Shown: positions 1 to 8,112, counted from the first letter of the stretch. The stretch: 13,638 nt of DNA from JAZSNL01 sp045536365 (GCA_045536365.1 JAZSNL010000008.1:1-13638), one strand, 5' to 3'. Notes: generated from the sequence alone by a model not told the origin. Made by a program: numbers and translations.

Positions 1-1658
1 GCCATTAATCTAACAAACAAATAAGCAGTTTCATAACCTAAAACATATACTTTATAATCGCCATCAGTTAAATTTATTGTTGGATATTCAAATTCTAATG
101 TTGTTGGATTATCTAATATATAAGTTGTTCCATCTGCATTATAACCAACTCTTTTATTTACAACACAACTTTGCCCATCATAATCTAAAATAAATTCATC
201 ATAGTTTTCGTTATCATAATAAAGCAAATCTCCAGGCAATTCATAATCTATTATTTCATTTGTTTTAGTGTTTTCAAACCTTATTTTTCTATTAGTCATA
301 TATAATGTATCACTTGGATATAAATTATTACTTGGGTATAAATAACTTATGCTTTCTCCAATAGGTCTAACAACAATTCTTATTGGCTCACTTTGATTTA
401 TATTATCAAGTTCAACTTGTGCATCATTATCTTCTGCACTTGTTGTAATATCAGCAATATCGCTTATTTTACTGTTTAATTCTTCAACTGTTTGTGTTAC
501 TTGTGCAATTTTTTGATTTTGTGCATCCGTTTGACTTATAACACTTTGAATTTGTTGATTTTGTTTATCAACTATTAAATAAGTTTGATTTATTTTTCTG
601 TCAGTTTTATCTGCCTTTGTATAATCGGTTTTAGTTTCTTCTGGCATTTCAGTAAATACATTTTCTTGTAAGCCTTGAGTAACTAATATTTCATCATTAA
701 ACATTACACATGAATAAGTTGTATCTCCAACTCTTACATTGTATCTATCACATATATCATAATAAGCAATTCCTGTGCTTGAAAAATCATTTAAATAGTA
801 TTCAAGTCCATTTAGCTTTCCTAATATTTCAGGCAAAAACTCATCACGATTATTAAAATTCATTATTTGATTATCAATTATTTTTAATTCACAACGACCA
901 TTCAATTCAACGCTTTGTGGGTCGTCTAAATAAACATTATCACTTTGTCCACTCCTACTTAATACAATAGAATTAACTTTGCCATATTTTTCACCAAAGT
1001 TTACATTGACATCTTTTAAATATTCTTCATCAATAGTATCTCCAGTATCATTTATATATCTAATTTCAACTTCATCATTATTATTAATACAAATTGTACT
1101 TGCAGTAACTTGAGCCAATTCATCAAACACATCTCTAAAAGTATAACCTAAACTATTGTCTTCGTTATCTAAATATAATTCAGTTGGTATTGTTTTATTA
1201 TAATTAACAAATGTATCGTTTGTATTTGAAAAACTTAAACCTAAAAACGCACATAATGAATTAATATAATCTCTTATTGTTATGGGGTATGTTATAGGTA
1301 TTTTAACATAGTCTTTCATTAAAAGTAGCATTTTATCATAACAAGTTATTTTGTAACTATTCGTATCCTCTTGTTTTTCAACATCTTTAACGATATAATT
1401 ACCGAAATCAAGATATTCATATTCTCCATTAATTTTTAATCCAAATTCGTACCTTAAAACGCTTCCTATGGGTATATATACATTGCTATCTATATCAAGT
1501 TGTTTCATTGCTGATTTTAATATAGCACCTTGATATGATGGAGTGACAGCATTGAGGTCATCTTTCCCCAATACTGTATCTCCAAATGTAATTTTACTAT
1601 CAATTTCTTTACCAATTAATTTTATTTGATTCTTAAAATTATTTGTATGTGCTTTCAC
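1..1658 (-). CDS. Phage tail/baseplate protein (Tal-like hub with coiled coil), C-terminus missing
   Basis: Open frame of 552 complete codons that runs off the left edge, so the C-terminus is missing. The GTG at 1658 is chosen because the frame has a stop at 1677-1679 and no other start before it. It lies 4 bases after the stop of the preceding gene and has only a weak AG-rich ribosome site. By eye, residues about 1-340 are mixed alpha/beta, as expected of a siphovirus tail-associated hub protein that follows the distal tail protein. Residues about 345-410 are Gln/Asn/Ile-rich heptads (for example KINQTY, NQQIQSVISQ) and look like a coiled coil. Residues about 415-552 are Tyr/Asp-rich and beta-like (SYLYPSNNLYPSDTLY), a segment resembling tail proteins of gut-Firmicutes phages. 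Role inferred: distal tail or baseplate component joining the tail tip to receptor-binding parts. No peptidase motif was identified in the visible part. Confidence 0.75.
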   Translation of the reverse strand, partial: MKAHTNNFKNQIKLIGKEIDSKITFGDTVLGKDDLNAVTPSYQGAILKSAMKQLDIDSNVYIPIGSVLRYEFGLKINGEYEYLDFGNYIVKDVEKQEDTNSYKITCYDKMLLLMKDYVKIPITYPITIRDYINSLCAFLGLSFSNTNDTFVNYNKTIPTELYLDNEDNSLGYTFRDVFDELAQVTASTICINNNDEVEIRYINDTGDTIDEEYLKDVNVNFGEKYGKVNSIVLSRSGQSDNVYLDDPQSVELNGRCELKIIDNQIMNFNNRDEFLPEILGKLNGLEYYLNDFSSTGIAYYDICDRYNVRVGDTTYSCVMFNDEILVTQGLQENVFTEMPEETKTDYTKADKTDRKINQTYLIVDKQNQQIQSVISQTDAQNQKIAQVTQTVEELNSKISDIADITTSAEDNDAQVELDNINQSEPIRIVVRPIGESISYLYPSNNLYPSDTLYMTNRKIRFENTKTNEIIDYELPGDLLYYDNENYDEFILDYDGQSCVVNKRVGYNADGTTYILDNPTTLEFEYPTINLTDGDYKVYVLGYETAYLFVRLM

Positions 1659-1662
1659 TAAA

Positions 1663-2034
1663 TCACGCTCTTTTCTCTATACTTATAAACGAACAACTAA
1701 AACCTTGATTTTGATTTAAGTTATTATTTGTAAGTTCCCAATCGCCTGTGTAAGTTGTCATTGTTATATTTTCATTTTTATTTGGGTCATAGTATGTAAC
1801 ACTTTGATTTGCACTATCTAATATAGGAGCAATTATATTTAATTCTTCTTTTGTTAGTGGTCTAAATTGCAATATAAGTTTTGGAAAGACACCAATCAAA
1901 GTTCCTGTCATTTTACCAGCCAAATTTCTTCCACTATCACTAGCCCATAACTTAGGATAACTAAACTTTGCTTCGACTATATATTGCCCCATAGACACGT
2001 CATTTATTATTACGCTATTTTCATCTATATACAT
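1663..2034 (-). CDS. Small tail protein in the distal-tail position
   Basis: A 123-residue protein between the tape measure gene and the large tail protein, the slot usually held by a distal tail (Dit) or tail-completion protein. The ATG at 2034 has a strong AAAGGGGG site about 8 bases upstream. The sequence is mixed beta, with a Gly/Lys-rich turn (GRNLAGKMTGTLIG) followed by FPKLILQFRPLTKEE, and no signal peptide or membrane segment. It is much shorter than a classical two-domain Dit (about 250 residues), so it could correspond only to the ring-forming N-domain. It also resembles small phage families annotated as DUF6711, but that resemblance is from memory. The TGA stop lies 4 bases before the next gene's GTG, suggesting coupled translation. 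The function call rests mainly on position. Confidence 0.65.
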   Translation of the reverse strand: MYIDENSVIINDVSMGQYIVEAKFSYPKLWASDSGRNLAGKMTGTLIGVFPKLILQFRPLTKEELNIIAPILDSANQSVTYYDPNKNENITMTTYTGDWELTNNNLNQNQGFSCSFISIEKRA

Positions 2035-2048
2035 ATATTATACCCCCT

Positions 2049-3815
2049 TTATCTATTAAACGCAAAATCGCTACTACTATTCACTTTTTGCAATTCTCTA
2101 CTTATTACTCTACCATTCATTGTATTAGTTATACTTGCATTAATTGTAATATACTTACCAATCGCTTGCCCTAGTGTTTCCATTGCTTGACTATCAGTTA
2201 AAGGTATAACACCCTCTGCTCCAGCTTCACCAGCAATTGCTCCACCAATAGGCACTCCTCTTCCAGGAACATTTACAATACCACCTACTGCAAGTTTAGG
2301 CACATTCTCTTGTGCTCTTTTATTAGCGTTGCTTACGGCTGCTGCAATTGCAACGGTTCCAGCAACTATCGCTGCTGCTGCTATACCTAAAGACCAAGCA
2401 CTTTGCAAAGCACCAACTGCAACTGCTGCCGCTGCTGCACCTACTGCAATCAATCCTAAAACCGATACAACTTTTTCTAGGGTGTTCATTTGCCCCCAAC
2501 TTTTAACTACGGCTACTATTCCAGCAGCTAATGCTGCAAATCCAAATATAACTAAATTTAATGGTGTTAATACTCCTAATAATCCGGTTCCTGTTGCTGC
2601 ACCTTTTATTAATGCTAATGTCACTAATAATCCACCTGTGCCTACAACTAATTCAATAAAACCTTTTACACTATCAGTTGCATCTCCATTAAGCAAATCA
2701 CTTAAACCTTGCAATATTAAATATACAGAAGTTATTGCCATAACAAGACCAGTTTTTCCGGTTAATATCCCAATCATTCCGGATGCTCCAAATAATAAAA
2801 TAATGCCTCCAATTGCTTGTTTTGTATCACCATTAATCATCATATTAAGCCCTTCAAATGCTAATACTGTTGCAGCAATTGCCCAACCTAATCCTGCTTT
2901 ACCTGTTAATATTCCTATTAATCCTGCTGCACCTAATAATAAAAGTATAGGATTAATGCTTATTCCTAATTCATCCAAAACATCTTTCCAATTTGTAAAA
3001 GAATCAATAATTTCTTTAACTTTTTCAGCAACATTATTTATAACATTTATTTCATCTTCATTTAATGATGGAAGTTCAATTTGACTTCCTCCGTTGCCAA
3101 TTCCGTTTGCATCTAATGAACCGATTTTTGACATTTCATCAAAAGTTGCCATTTCTTTATTCAAAGATTTTTGTGCTTTTACTTGTGCATTTAAAGATTT
3201 TGCATTTGCTCTTGCAACATAATCTACACCAGTAAGTGCTTTTATAAAATGATTTAAAATTGCTATTCCTTTTAATAAAATATTTGAAACAGAATTTAAA
3301 ATCGGCTCTAAGAAAGAACCAAGTCCTGTCCATATGCTTTGCATTCTATTACTTAATTCTTCGTTTACACTTAAATATGCTTGTGCAGCTCTGCTTGCTA
3401 TTGTATATGCTGTTCTTACACTAAATATTGCTAATCCCCATTTTACTCCTTTTTTTACAATTTCTGACATTTTTTTTGAAATGTTTTCAAGAGTTAATCC
3501 TGTTTTCTTTGTGTCATTTTGTATTTTTTCAAAATTCAACAAATCGACTTGTGATTTTATTTCTTCAACTGTTGTATCGCTTTTTGCTAATTGTTCTTCC
3601 AAGGCAACTGCTTGATTTACTAATTTTTCCCATCGTTTTGTTCCTATTTCATAATTTCCCATACTAGCAAGTTCTTGATTAACTTCTTCTAGTTTTAATC
3701 TTAATTCGCCACTTTTATTTGTTTGTTGTTCCAAACGATTTTGTAGTTTCTGCATTTTTACTTCAAACTTTTTTGTTTCTAAATCTGTTTCTATAATTAC
3801 TCTTCCATCTGACAT
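2049..3815 (-). CDS. Tail tape measure protein
   Basis: Tape measure protein that sets siphovirus tail length and is threaded through the tail tube. The ATG at 3815 (588 residues) is preferred over 3827 because GGGTGA sits just ahead of it and the 3827 start would overlap the previous stop. Residues about 10-95 are charged heptads (coiled coil). Hydrophobic helices begin near 125-150 and 165-195. A long Gly/Ala/Ile/Leu-rich stretch covers about 290-495 and includes a tandem repeat of about 48 residues (IGILTGK motif at about 300 and 348). The C-terminus has the common tape measure pattern AVGGIVNVPGRG...GEAGAEGVIPL. It follows the chaperone genes and precedes the tail-tip genes, the canonical order. 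At about 1.5 angstrom per residue, the family rule of thumb, the tail would be about 90 nm. No lysozyme or peptidase domain is visible. Confidence 0.93.
   Translation of the reverse strand: MSDGRVIIETDLETKKFEVKMQKLQNRLEQQTNKSGELRLKLEEVNQELASMGNYEIGTKRWEKLVNQAVALEEQLAKSDTTVEEIKSQVDLLNFEKIQNDTKKTGLTLENISKKMSEIVKKGVKWGLAIFSVRTAYTIASRAAQAYLSVNEELSNRMQSIWTGLGSFLEPILNSVSNILLKGIAILNHFIKALTGVDYVARANAKSLNAQVKAQKSLNKEMATFDEMSKIGSLDANGIGNGGSQIELPSLNEDEINVINNVAEKVKEIIDSFTNWKDVLDELGISINPILLLLGAAGLIGILTGKAGLGWAIAATVLAFEGLNMMINGDTKQAIGGIILLFGASGMIGILTGKTGLVMAITSVYLILQGLSDLLNGDATDSVKGFIELVVGTGGLLVTLALIKGAATGTGLLGVLTPLNLVIFGFAALAAGIVAVVKSWGQMNTLEKVVSVLGLIAVGAAAAAVAVGALQSAWSLGIAAAAIVAGTVAIAAAVSNANKRAQENVPKLAVGGIVNVPGRGVPIGGAIAGEAGAEGVIPLTDSQAMETLGQAIGKYITINASITNTMNGRVISRELQKVNSSSDFAFNR
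2657..2948 (-). repeat. Tandem 48-residue (144 bp) repeat inside the tape measure gene
   Basis: Two clear copies and a diverged third. Copy 1 begins ILLLLGAAGLIGILTGK, copy 2 begins IILLFGASGMIGILTGK, and both continue to an NGD turn and a G-rich end. A weaker third copy begins IELVVGTGG. The spacing is 48 residues, and the plus-strand DNA shows the same period: gttaatat near 2762 and again near 2906. This looks like in-frame duplication, which would lengthen the tape measure. Confidence 0.75.
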
Positions 3816-3819
3816 AATA

Positions 3820-4389
3820 TCACCCATTTCTTTTTATACCTGTTAATTTATAAAAATTATCTATATTTTCTTTTTGTGTTTCTGTTATTTTGTTTACACT
3901 TCTCTTAGGCTTTAATTCAACTTGTTTTTGCATTTTCATAATTTTATCTTTTTCTTTTTGGTCTTTGATAGTTGATAAATCATAATTTCTAATTTCTCTA
4001 ATATTTGATAAAGCACTATTAGGCGTTAAACCCTGTATTAAATTTATATATCTCCACCAGTGCATATCTTCTTTTGACAAATCAATATGATAGTCGCTCA
4101 TAAAACTAGGTATTATCCATTTTTGGTCTTGAATTAAATCCATATCTCTTTTTTTTGCTTGTTGTTGTTCTTGACTTTCACCACACGATAAAAATATATT
4201 TGCCTTTTCTAAAAATAAATCTAAATCTTTGTTAGGAATAAAATTAAATATTTTATAAATTATTGCCAAACATCTTTCTTGGTCTGTTATTGTTTCGTCT
4301 TCTATAATTTCAAAACATTCCAAAGCATTTTTCCAAGAAGTATCTATTTTATATTCTTTTCCATTTATTTCTGCATATTCTGGGTACAT
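3820..4389 (-). CDS. Gp15-family tail assembly chaperone
   Basis: A 189-residue protein of the bacteriophage Gp15 type, recognised by the conserved central segment with two tryptophans and the motif that follows (EDMHWWRYINLIQGL, then ALSNIREIRNYDL). In this position, between the first chaperone and the tape measure gene, such proteins act as the second tail assembly chaperone, analogous to lambda gpGT. They bind the tape measure protein during tail polymerisation. The N-terminal half is acidic and helical (DQERCLAIIYKIFNFIP); the C-terminus is Lys/Gln-rich and probably flexible. Its ATG overlaps the stop of the upstream chaperone gene (TAATG), giving translational coupling instead of the usual frameshift. 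Its stop lies 4 bases before the tape measure start. Confidence 0.88.
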   Translation of the reverse strand: MYPEYAEINGKEYKIDTSWKNALECFEIIEDETITDQERCLAIIYKIFNFIPNKDLDLFLEKANIFLSCGESQEQQQAKKRDMDLIQDQKWIIPSFMSDYHIDLSKEDMHWWRYINLIQGLTPNSALSNIREIRNYDLSTIKDQKEKDKIMKMQKQVELKPKRSVNKITETQKENIDNFYKLTGIKRNG

Positions 4390-4838
4390 TAAATCACATT
4401 CTTTTTATTTTTAGAATATTTTTCTGCAATTCTTTTATTGATGCTTTCCATAGAAATATCTATCTTTTTTAAATGTGGTTCTAATTGTTCAAATAAGTCA
4501 TCAAACATTTCTATATAATTTCTATTCCCAAATATTTTTTGACACGCACCACGACCAAGAAACAAATCCATTGCTTCTCTCATTTCTTTAAATGTTTTTC
4601 TATAAAGTTCTAATATATCTTCTTGATTTTTGGTTAGATATTTTCCTTTTACATCTTGTCTTTTGTTTATCGCTTTTTCCTGCATTAAAGCATTCTTTTT
4701 TATCTTTTCTATTTTATCAAGTGCTTCTAAACATTTAAACTTCAAATTCAAATCCAACAAGTCAAATTCTATATATTCCCCTTTATCATTTACTTCTATT
4801 TTATAAACGTCTTTTTTTTCTATTCTAAAACTTTCCAT
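4389..4838 (-). CDS. Tail assembly chaperone (gpG-like)
   Basis: A 149-residue, highly charged helical protein directly upstream of the Gp15-family gene, the position of the first tail assembly chaperone. The frame is open up to 4898, but the ATG at 4838 is chosen: it follows an AAAGAGAGAGAA site, while the longer version would translate through the terminator stem and T-tract at 4861-4895. The N-terminus (MESFRIEKKDVYKIEVNDKG) is beta-like and the rest is Lys/Glu-rich helix with a GRGACQKIFG turn. It resembles small clostridial phage proteins annotated as DUF6673, by recollection. The stop overlaps the next start (TAATG). No good slippery heptamer precedes the stop, so expression of the second chaperone as a -1 frameshift fusion is unlikely here. 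Confidence 0.75.
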   Translation of the reverse strand: MESFRIEKKDVYKIEVNDKGEYIEFDLLDLNLKFKCLEALDKIEKIKKNALMQEKAINKRQDVKGKYLTKNQEDILELYRKTFKEMREAMDLFLGRGACQKIFGNRNYIEMFDDLFEQLEPHLKKIDISMESINKRIAEKYSKNKKNVI

Positions 4839-4860
4839 ATTTTCTCTCTCTTTCTTAATA

Positions 4861-4895
4861 AAATAAAAAGGGATGAGGGTTAATCCCCTCAACCC
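4861..4895 (-). terminator. Intrinsic terminator after the major tail gene
   Basis: Read on the minus strand, GGGTTGAGGG (4895-4886) and CCCTCATCCC (4879-4870) form a 10-bp stem with one T-T mismatch and a 6-base loop. A TTTTTATTT tract follows (4869-4861). It lies 13 bases after the stop of the tail tube gene and just before the chaperone's ribosome site. It probably lowers transcription of the tail assembly genes relative to the capsid and tube genes. Confidence 0.88.
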
Positions 4896-4907
4896 CATAA
4901 GGTCTTA

Positions 4908-5390
4908 TTATAGTTGTTCAACAAATGTTGGTGTGCCATCAGCAATACTAACTGTCCCATGTACTGGGTCACCTTTTACATAAAGGTCATAACCAATAAC
5001 AGCACTATCTCCTAACATCTCAGTTATAGCGATTAAGCATTTAAACTTAGTTGCCACATAACTTCCTTCTCCTTGGGCGTTAGCCATTTCAACTTCTAAA
5101 AAATCCGTTTCGATTGCTTTCATGTTGCGTCTGGCATTATTTAAAAAATCATACATAGCATCGCCTTTGTAAATTCTTTTACCACTTACTGAAGTTTGTA
5201 ATTGATATCCTGTGAAAGTCGCATTTGCGTTTCTTTCAATGATAGTTTTGTATTGGTCAATTTGTGGATTGTATGCTAACGATAAAGCATCAACGCCAAC
5301 ACCTTCAAGTGTCCAAGTTGGAGTTTCTGAACTATCACCAGTATTTATATAATGAGCAAACTGGTCCCTATATAATTGTTCCAAATTCAT
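4908..5390 (-). CDS. Major tail (tube) protein
   Basis: A 160-residue protein of the phage major tail tube type. It starts MNLEQLYRDQFAHYINTG and contains the TWTLEGVGVDALSLAYNPQ segment, followed by alternating beta strands and a DFLNNARRN helix. Tube proteins of this class stack as hexameric rings to form the tail lumen. The position fits: downstream of the connector/minor capsid genes and immediately upstream of the two chaperones and the tape measure gene. The ATG has a strong AGGAGGAA site and starts 3 bases after the preceding stop. A strong terminator follows, consistent with high expression of this protein. The length is normal for the family, and there is no added Ig-like domain. Confidence 0.88.
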   Translation of the reverse strand: MNLEQLYRDQFAHYINTGDSSETPTWTLEGVGVDALSLAYNPQIDQYKTIIERNANATFTGYQLQTSVSGKRIYKGDAMYDFLNNARRNMKAIETDFLEVEMANAQGEGSYVATKFKCLIAITEMLGDSAVIGYDLYVKGDPVHGTVSIADGTPTFVEQL

Positions 5391-5393
5391 TTG

Positions 5394-5588
5394 TTATTCC
5401 TCCTCTTTATATATTTTATTTTTTAATTCTCTTTCAAGAATTGTTAATTCTTTATAATCAAGAGGCTCGATAAAACCTTTTTCATTAAGTTTTTTCACTT
5501 CTGCAATATTTTTTATTTTTACTTCGTCACCTACAATATATGGTTCACCATTAAAAGTAAAATCTTTTTTTGCAATCAACTTTTTCAT
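5394..5588 (-). CDS. Small phage protein, GDEV/KGF(V)E type
   Basis: A 64-residue Lys/Glu-rich protein between the minor capsid and tail tube genes. The ATG follows an AGAGGAG site that overlaps the end of the previous gene. The visible pattern is a short beta segment (FTFNGEPYIVGDEVKI) followed by a helix and a turn ending NEKGFIEPL. This small fold (Gly-Asp-acidic, then a helix carrying residues like xxLNEKGxIE) recurs in phage structural operons without a firm function. The first half of the 88-residue protein at 8706-8972 has the same pattern. It could be a small capsid- or tail-associated accessory protein. No catalytic motif is visible. Confidence 0.65.
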   Translation of the reverse strand: MKKLIAKKDFTFNGEPYIVGDEVKIKNIAEVKKLNEKGFIEPLDYKELTILERELKNKIYKEEE

Positions 5589-5592
5589 AGTT

Positions 5593-6024
5593 TTACTCCT
5601 CTCTATATGTTATTTGTATTTGAGTGTCAAATTCAGCAGTAGTACCATCGCTTGTCAGCATAGTTCCACAAATTAAACATTCAATATTTTCTATACCTTT
5701 TATTTCAGGCAAAACGCCTTTCTTGTTATTAGACTTTATCATGCTTTCAAACTTTTCAAAAAAACCTATATTGGAAAGATTATTTATTACATCTTGTGAG
5801 TATGCTTTGCGACTTCTAAATGAAAACACATCTCTATGAATTACAATACCATTTACCCATTTTTCAACTGTACTAGCAGTTGGTATTTTATCAAGTGAAT
5901 AATTATTTATATCATTATCTAACATATCAGCATTAATTTGATATTTCTTATCAGTAGTAAGAGTGTCAATTATACTAAACAAATAAGTTCTTAATTTGGT
6001 AATTCTTGCCTGTTCATAATTCAT
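5593..6024 (-). CDS. Tail terminator / minor capsid protein
   Basis: A 143-residue protein in the slot just before the tail tube gene, where siphoviruses encode the tail terminator (Minor_capsid_3-like in clostridial phages). The N-terminus is helical (YEQARITKLRTYLFSIIDTL), followed by a central segment and a beta-rich C-terminus (TTAEFDTQIQITYREE), the alpha/beta layout expected for terminator proteins that cap the tube and join it to the head. Two Cys residues in ECLICGTM form a CxxC-like pair with no partner pair, so metal binding is doubtful. The ATG overlaps the preceding stop (TAATG) behind GGAGGTAA. Assignment is by position and general shape; exact family membership was not verified. 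Confidence 0.68.
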   Translation of the reverse strand: MNYEQARITKLRTYLFSIIDTLTTDKKYQINADMLDNDINNYSLDKIPTASTVEKWVNGIVIHRDVFSFRSRKAYSQDVINNLSNIGFFEKFESMIKSNNKKGVLPEIKGIENIECLICGTMLTSDGTTAEFDTQIQITYREE

Positions 6025-6374
6025 TATTTACCTCCACGATTAACATAATCTTGCACTTCTTTAACTACATCTTGCATTTCGGCACTTACCATTTTTTTAT
6101 CCCAATGGTGTGTCGCTAAAGGATGTTTGTCTTTGCTATAATTAAGTGGTTTCCCACTTTTAGAAATACCATTATATTGATATCTTGCGTATAGTTGTTC
6201 GTAAACAACTGCATTATTTTCTAAACGATAATCAGCCAAATTTCCATCACGCATCGGCACATATTTGTCCATATGCTTAGCACAAGTTGCTGTAAAGAAC
6301 TTCTGCACTCGTCCGTTTGGTTCTATTCCCAAACGCACTTTTATTTGACTTGTAGGTTTCATTTTAACTGGCAT
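6024..6374 (-). CDS. Minor capsid protein (Minor_capsid_2-like connector)
   Basis: A 116-residue basic protein. It has the layout of phage minor capsid protein 2: a Gly/Arg segment leading into a helix (GRVQKFFTATCAKHMDKYVPM), the turn RDGNLADY, then a Tyr-rich segment (YEQLYARYQYNGISKSG) and a late HHWDKKM motif followed by a C-terminal helix. Members sit between head-tail connector proteins and the tail terminator and are thought to be head-completion or neck proteins, comparable in position to HK97 gp10. Its ATG overlaps the upstream stop (TAATG), and its own stop overlaps the next start the same way, so three consecutive genes are coupled. Confidence 0.8.
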   Translation of the reverse strand: MPVKMKPTSQIKVRLGIEPNGRVQKFFTATCAKHMDKYVPMRDGNLADYRLENNAVVYEQLYARYQYNGISKSGKPLNYSKDKHPLATHHWDKKMVSAEMQDVVKEVQDYVNRGGK

Positions 6375-6724
6375 TATTTACCCCCAATATGTATATGGGG
6401 ATTATTACCAAAATTATTATCATTAATGCTTGTTATATTATAAATTTCATAATTTGCTATGTCTTGTTGTGTAGTTATATTAATAGTAACATTTTCTGGT
6501 ATAACAATATCACCAATAGCAAAATCTTTGATATTTAAGTTAGAATTAAGTTTATACCATATTCTACTATCAAAATTATTTGCATTATCGTATCCTTTAT
6601 TAATTCCAGCGCCTTTGCCACCAAAAAACCACACTTTTTCATAGTTATATCTTTTCCATTTATCTAGTCTTGTTTCTTCGTCATATTCTTTATGATAAAT
6701 AGTTAAACTTGAATTTGTTATCAT
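6374..6724 (-). CDS. Head-tail connector / head completion protein
   Basis: A 116-residue beta-rich protein. Recognisable features are an opening ITNSSLTIYHKEYDEETRLD, a Trp-Phe strand (YEKVWFFGGKGAG), a strand around DFAIGDIVIPENV, and the ending INDNNFGNNPHIHIGGK. This pattern resembles small phage proteins annotated as DUF6751 and the stopper-type head completion proteins that follow the first connector. The ATG overlaps the upstream gene by 4 bases (ATGA), and its stop overlaps the next start (TAATG). It probably seals the portal exit or bridges connector and tail terminator. The assignment combines position, length and beta content; the family name is from memory. Confidence 0.7.
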   Translation of the reverse strand: MITNSSLTIYHKEYDEETRLDKWKRYNYEKVWFFGGKGAGINKGYDNANNFDSRIWYKLNSNLNIKDFAIGDIVIPENVTINITTQQDIANYEIYNITSINDNNFGNNPHIHIGGK

Positions 6725-7119
6725 TTAACACCTAAATACATTATGTGTTCACCATTTACTACAACACCTATTAAATAAGTGTTTATAATATCATTTAACT
6801 CCACACTTTTAGATTTTACCATTTCTTGTATAGTTCCACCTGTTATATAACTTACAGAATATCCATCAGTGCTTTCACTTGCAACATTCTTGTTACTTCC
6901 CTCGGTAGAACTTCCATAACTATTTATACTATTTATCAATGCAAATACACACATTTTAACTTCTTGTGGTATATCCACAACTTTTTTTAATCTTCCTTGG
7001 GTTCTTTCATCAATTTTTCTTCGTGCTTCAAATTCTAATAGATTAAAAGGCGTTTGTTCTAAAGTGCCTCCTAATTCTAAATAATTTTTATAACTTAGGT
7101 ATTGTCCACTAAATTCCAT
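6721..7119 (-). CDS. Head-tail connector (gp6-like adaptor)
   Basis: A 132-residue protein immediately downstream of the major capsid gene, the usual place of the first head-tail adaptor. Visible pattern: MEFSGQYLSYKNYLELGG, a helix with FNLLEFEARRKIDERTQGRL, a helix VKMCVFALINSIN, a Ser/Gly-rich linker, and SESTDGYSVSYITGG. The motif order resembles gp6/gp15-type adaptors, whose helices bind the portal ring: tyrosine-rich start, A/E-rich helix ending in TxGRL, VKxxVFxLIN helix, then an S-x-G-x-S-V-Y segment. The start follows an AAAAGGAGGG site 20 bases after the capsid stop. Its stop overlaps the next start by 4 bases. The portal gene it would bind is not in this window. Confidence 0.75.
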   Translation of the reverse strand: MEFSGQYLSYKNYLELGGTLEQTPFNLLEFEARRKIDERTQGRLKKVVDIPQEVKMCVFALINSINSYGSSTEGSNKNVASESTDGYSVSYITGGTIQEMVKSKSVELNDIINTYLIGVVVNGEHIMYLGVK

Positions 7120-7139
7120 AAACGCCCTCCTTTTCTAAA

Positions 7140-8087
7140 TTAAAGTTCTGATTCTTCTGGTACTTCTGGTTCATCTGGTGTTGGTTCGTCTGATGCTGGT
7201 TTTAAGTATGCAAATGGATATCTTGTTTCACTTTCATCTAATGCGTTAACAGGATTTGGTATTGCATATCCTAATCTAAATGTAACACGTAAAGCAACCA
7301 TATCTTCTTGTGCTAGGTTGTATAAAATACTTCCGTCAGATGGGTCTTGGATTATTGCTTGGTCTAATACTTTATAAGTAATATCTTGTCTTACTGCATA
7401 TACTGCTTGGCTAAAATCACCAGCAATTAATGTAGCGTTTTCTTTATCCCAAGTTCCATTATCAACAAATACTCTGTTTAAAGAACCAATTTCAGTTGTA
7501 TTTAATGGTTGACCAGTTTCATCAGTCATCATACGGAATTTACCTTTAAGTCCAACTCCACCCATTAAAGTAGTAACTTCATATCCGCTTTCTTCAACTT
7601 TAGTCATAACATTGTTGATGTCAGCATATAAATTTCCAGTTTCTTCAACTTCTTTAGTTTTTGTAATGATTGTTGGTATTAAACCAGCACCCCATGATGC
7701 AGGAGCATCTTCACCATTAATTACAGCATTGTCAATTTTTCTTGCCATTGCTTCAATAATTCTTGGTTTAATTTCAGCCCATAAATCAATAGAAGCATCG
7801 TTTAATACGTTTTCTTTGATTGGAACGATAACAGCTAATTCTTCAGCAGTTATAAATACATTATCCCAAGATAATTTTGTAATATTTTTTCTACCATTGT
7901 TTGTGCTTTCATCTACGAAATAAGCAACTGGTAAAGTTTCTAAAACTTTTAATTTTGTTTTATCACTTGTCATATTAGGTAATCTTCTAAATGTTGATAA
8001 AACTTTTGATTCTTTTATAGCACCTTCAAATAATTCGTTAGCAACTTGAACATCAATTAAAGTGTCTATATCATTTCTTGTAATCAT
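7140..8087 (-). CDS. Major capsid protein (HK97 fold)
   Basis: A 315-residue major capsid protein. It has the short-N-arm HK97-type layout: helical N-terminus (TLIDVQVANELFEGAIKES), STFRRLPNM, strand region with PVAYFVDEST, the long spine helix segment EIKPRIIEAMARKIDNAVING, P-domain and A-domain strands, a TLIAGDFSQAVYAVRQD strand, and DMVALRVTFRLGYAIPNP near the end. There is no N-terminal delta domain, matching the separate scaffold gene just upstream. The last about 20 residues are Pro/Glu/Asp-rich (EPTPDEPEVPEE), a probably disordered acidic tail. The ATG follows AAGGAGAG. A strong promoter upstream of the scaffold gene probably drives both. No protease gene is in view. Confidence 0.93.
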   Translation of the reverse strand: MITRNDIDTLIDVQVANELFEGAIKESKVLSTFRRLPNMTSDKTKLKVLETLPVAYFVDESTNNGRKNITKLSWDNVFITAEELAVIVPIKENVLNDASIDLWAEIKPRIIEAMARKIDNAVINGEDAPASWGAGLIPTIITKTKEVEETGNLYADINNVMTKVEESGYEVTTLMGGVGLKGKFRMMTDETGQPLNTTEIGSLNRVFVDNGTWDKENATLIAGDFSQAVYAVRQDITYKVLDQAIIQDPSDGSILYNLAQEDMVALRVTFRLGYAIPNPVNALDESETRYPFAYLKPASDEPTPDEPEVPEESEL

Positions 8088-8112
8088 TTTCTTCTCTCCT
8101 TCTTTTTAAAAA

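Noticed and set aside
2329..3084. 251-codon plus-strand ORF
   Set aside because: It is the antisense of the Ala/Gly-rich part of the tape measure gene. The Pro/Ala/Asn-heavy composition is what a mirrored hydrophobic repeat gives, and it has no ribosome site or neighbours on that strand.
4389..4420. Programmed -1 frameshift joining the two tail chaperones
   Set aside because: The downstream frame has a stop at 4405-4407, and the only A-rich site after it is not a proper slippery heptamer. TAATG coupling explains the arrangement.
4839..4898. Longer N-terminus for the first tail chaperone
   Set aside because: These 20 codons cover the terminator stem and T-tract, and a better ribosome site precedes the ATG at 4838.
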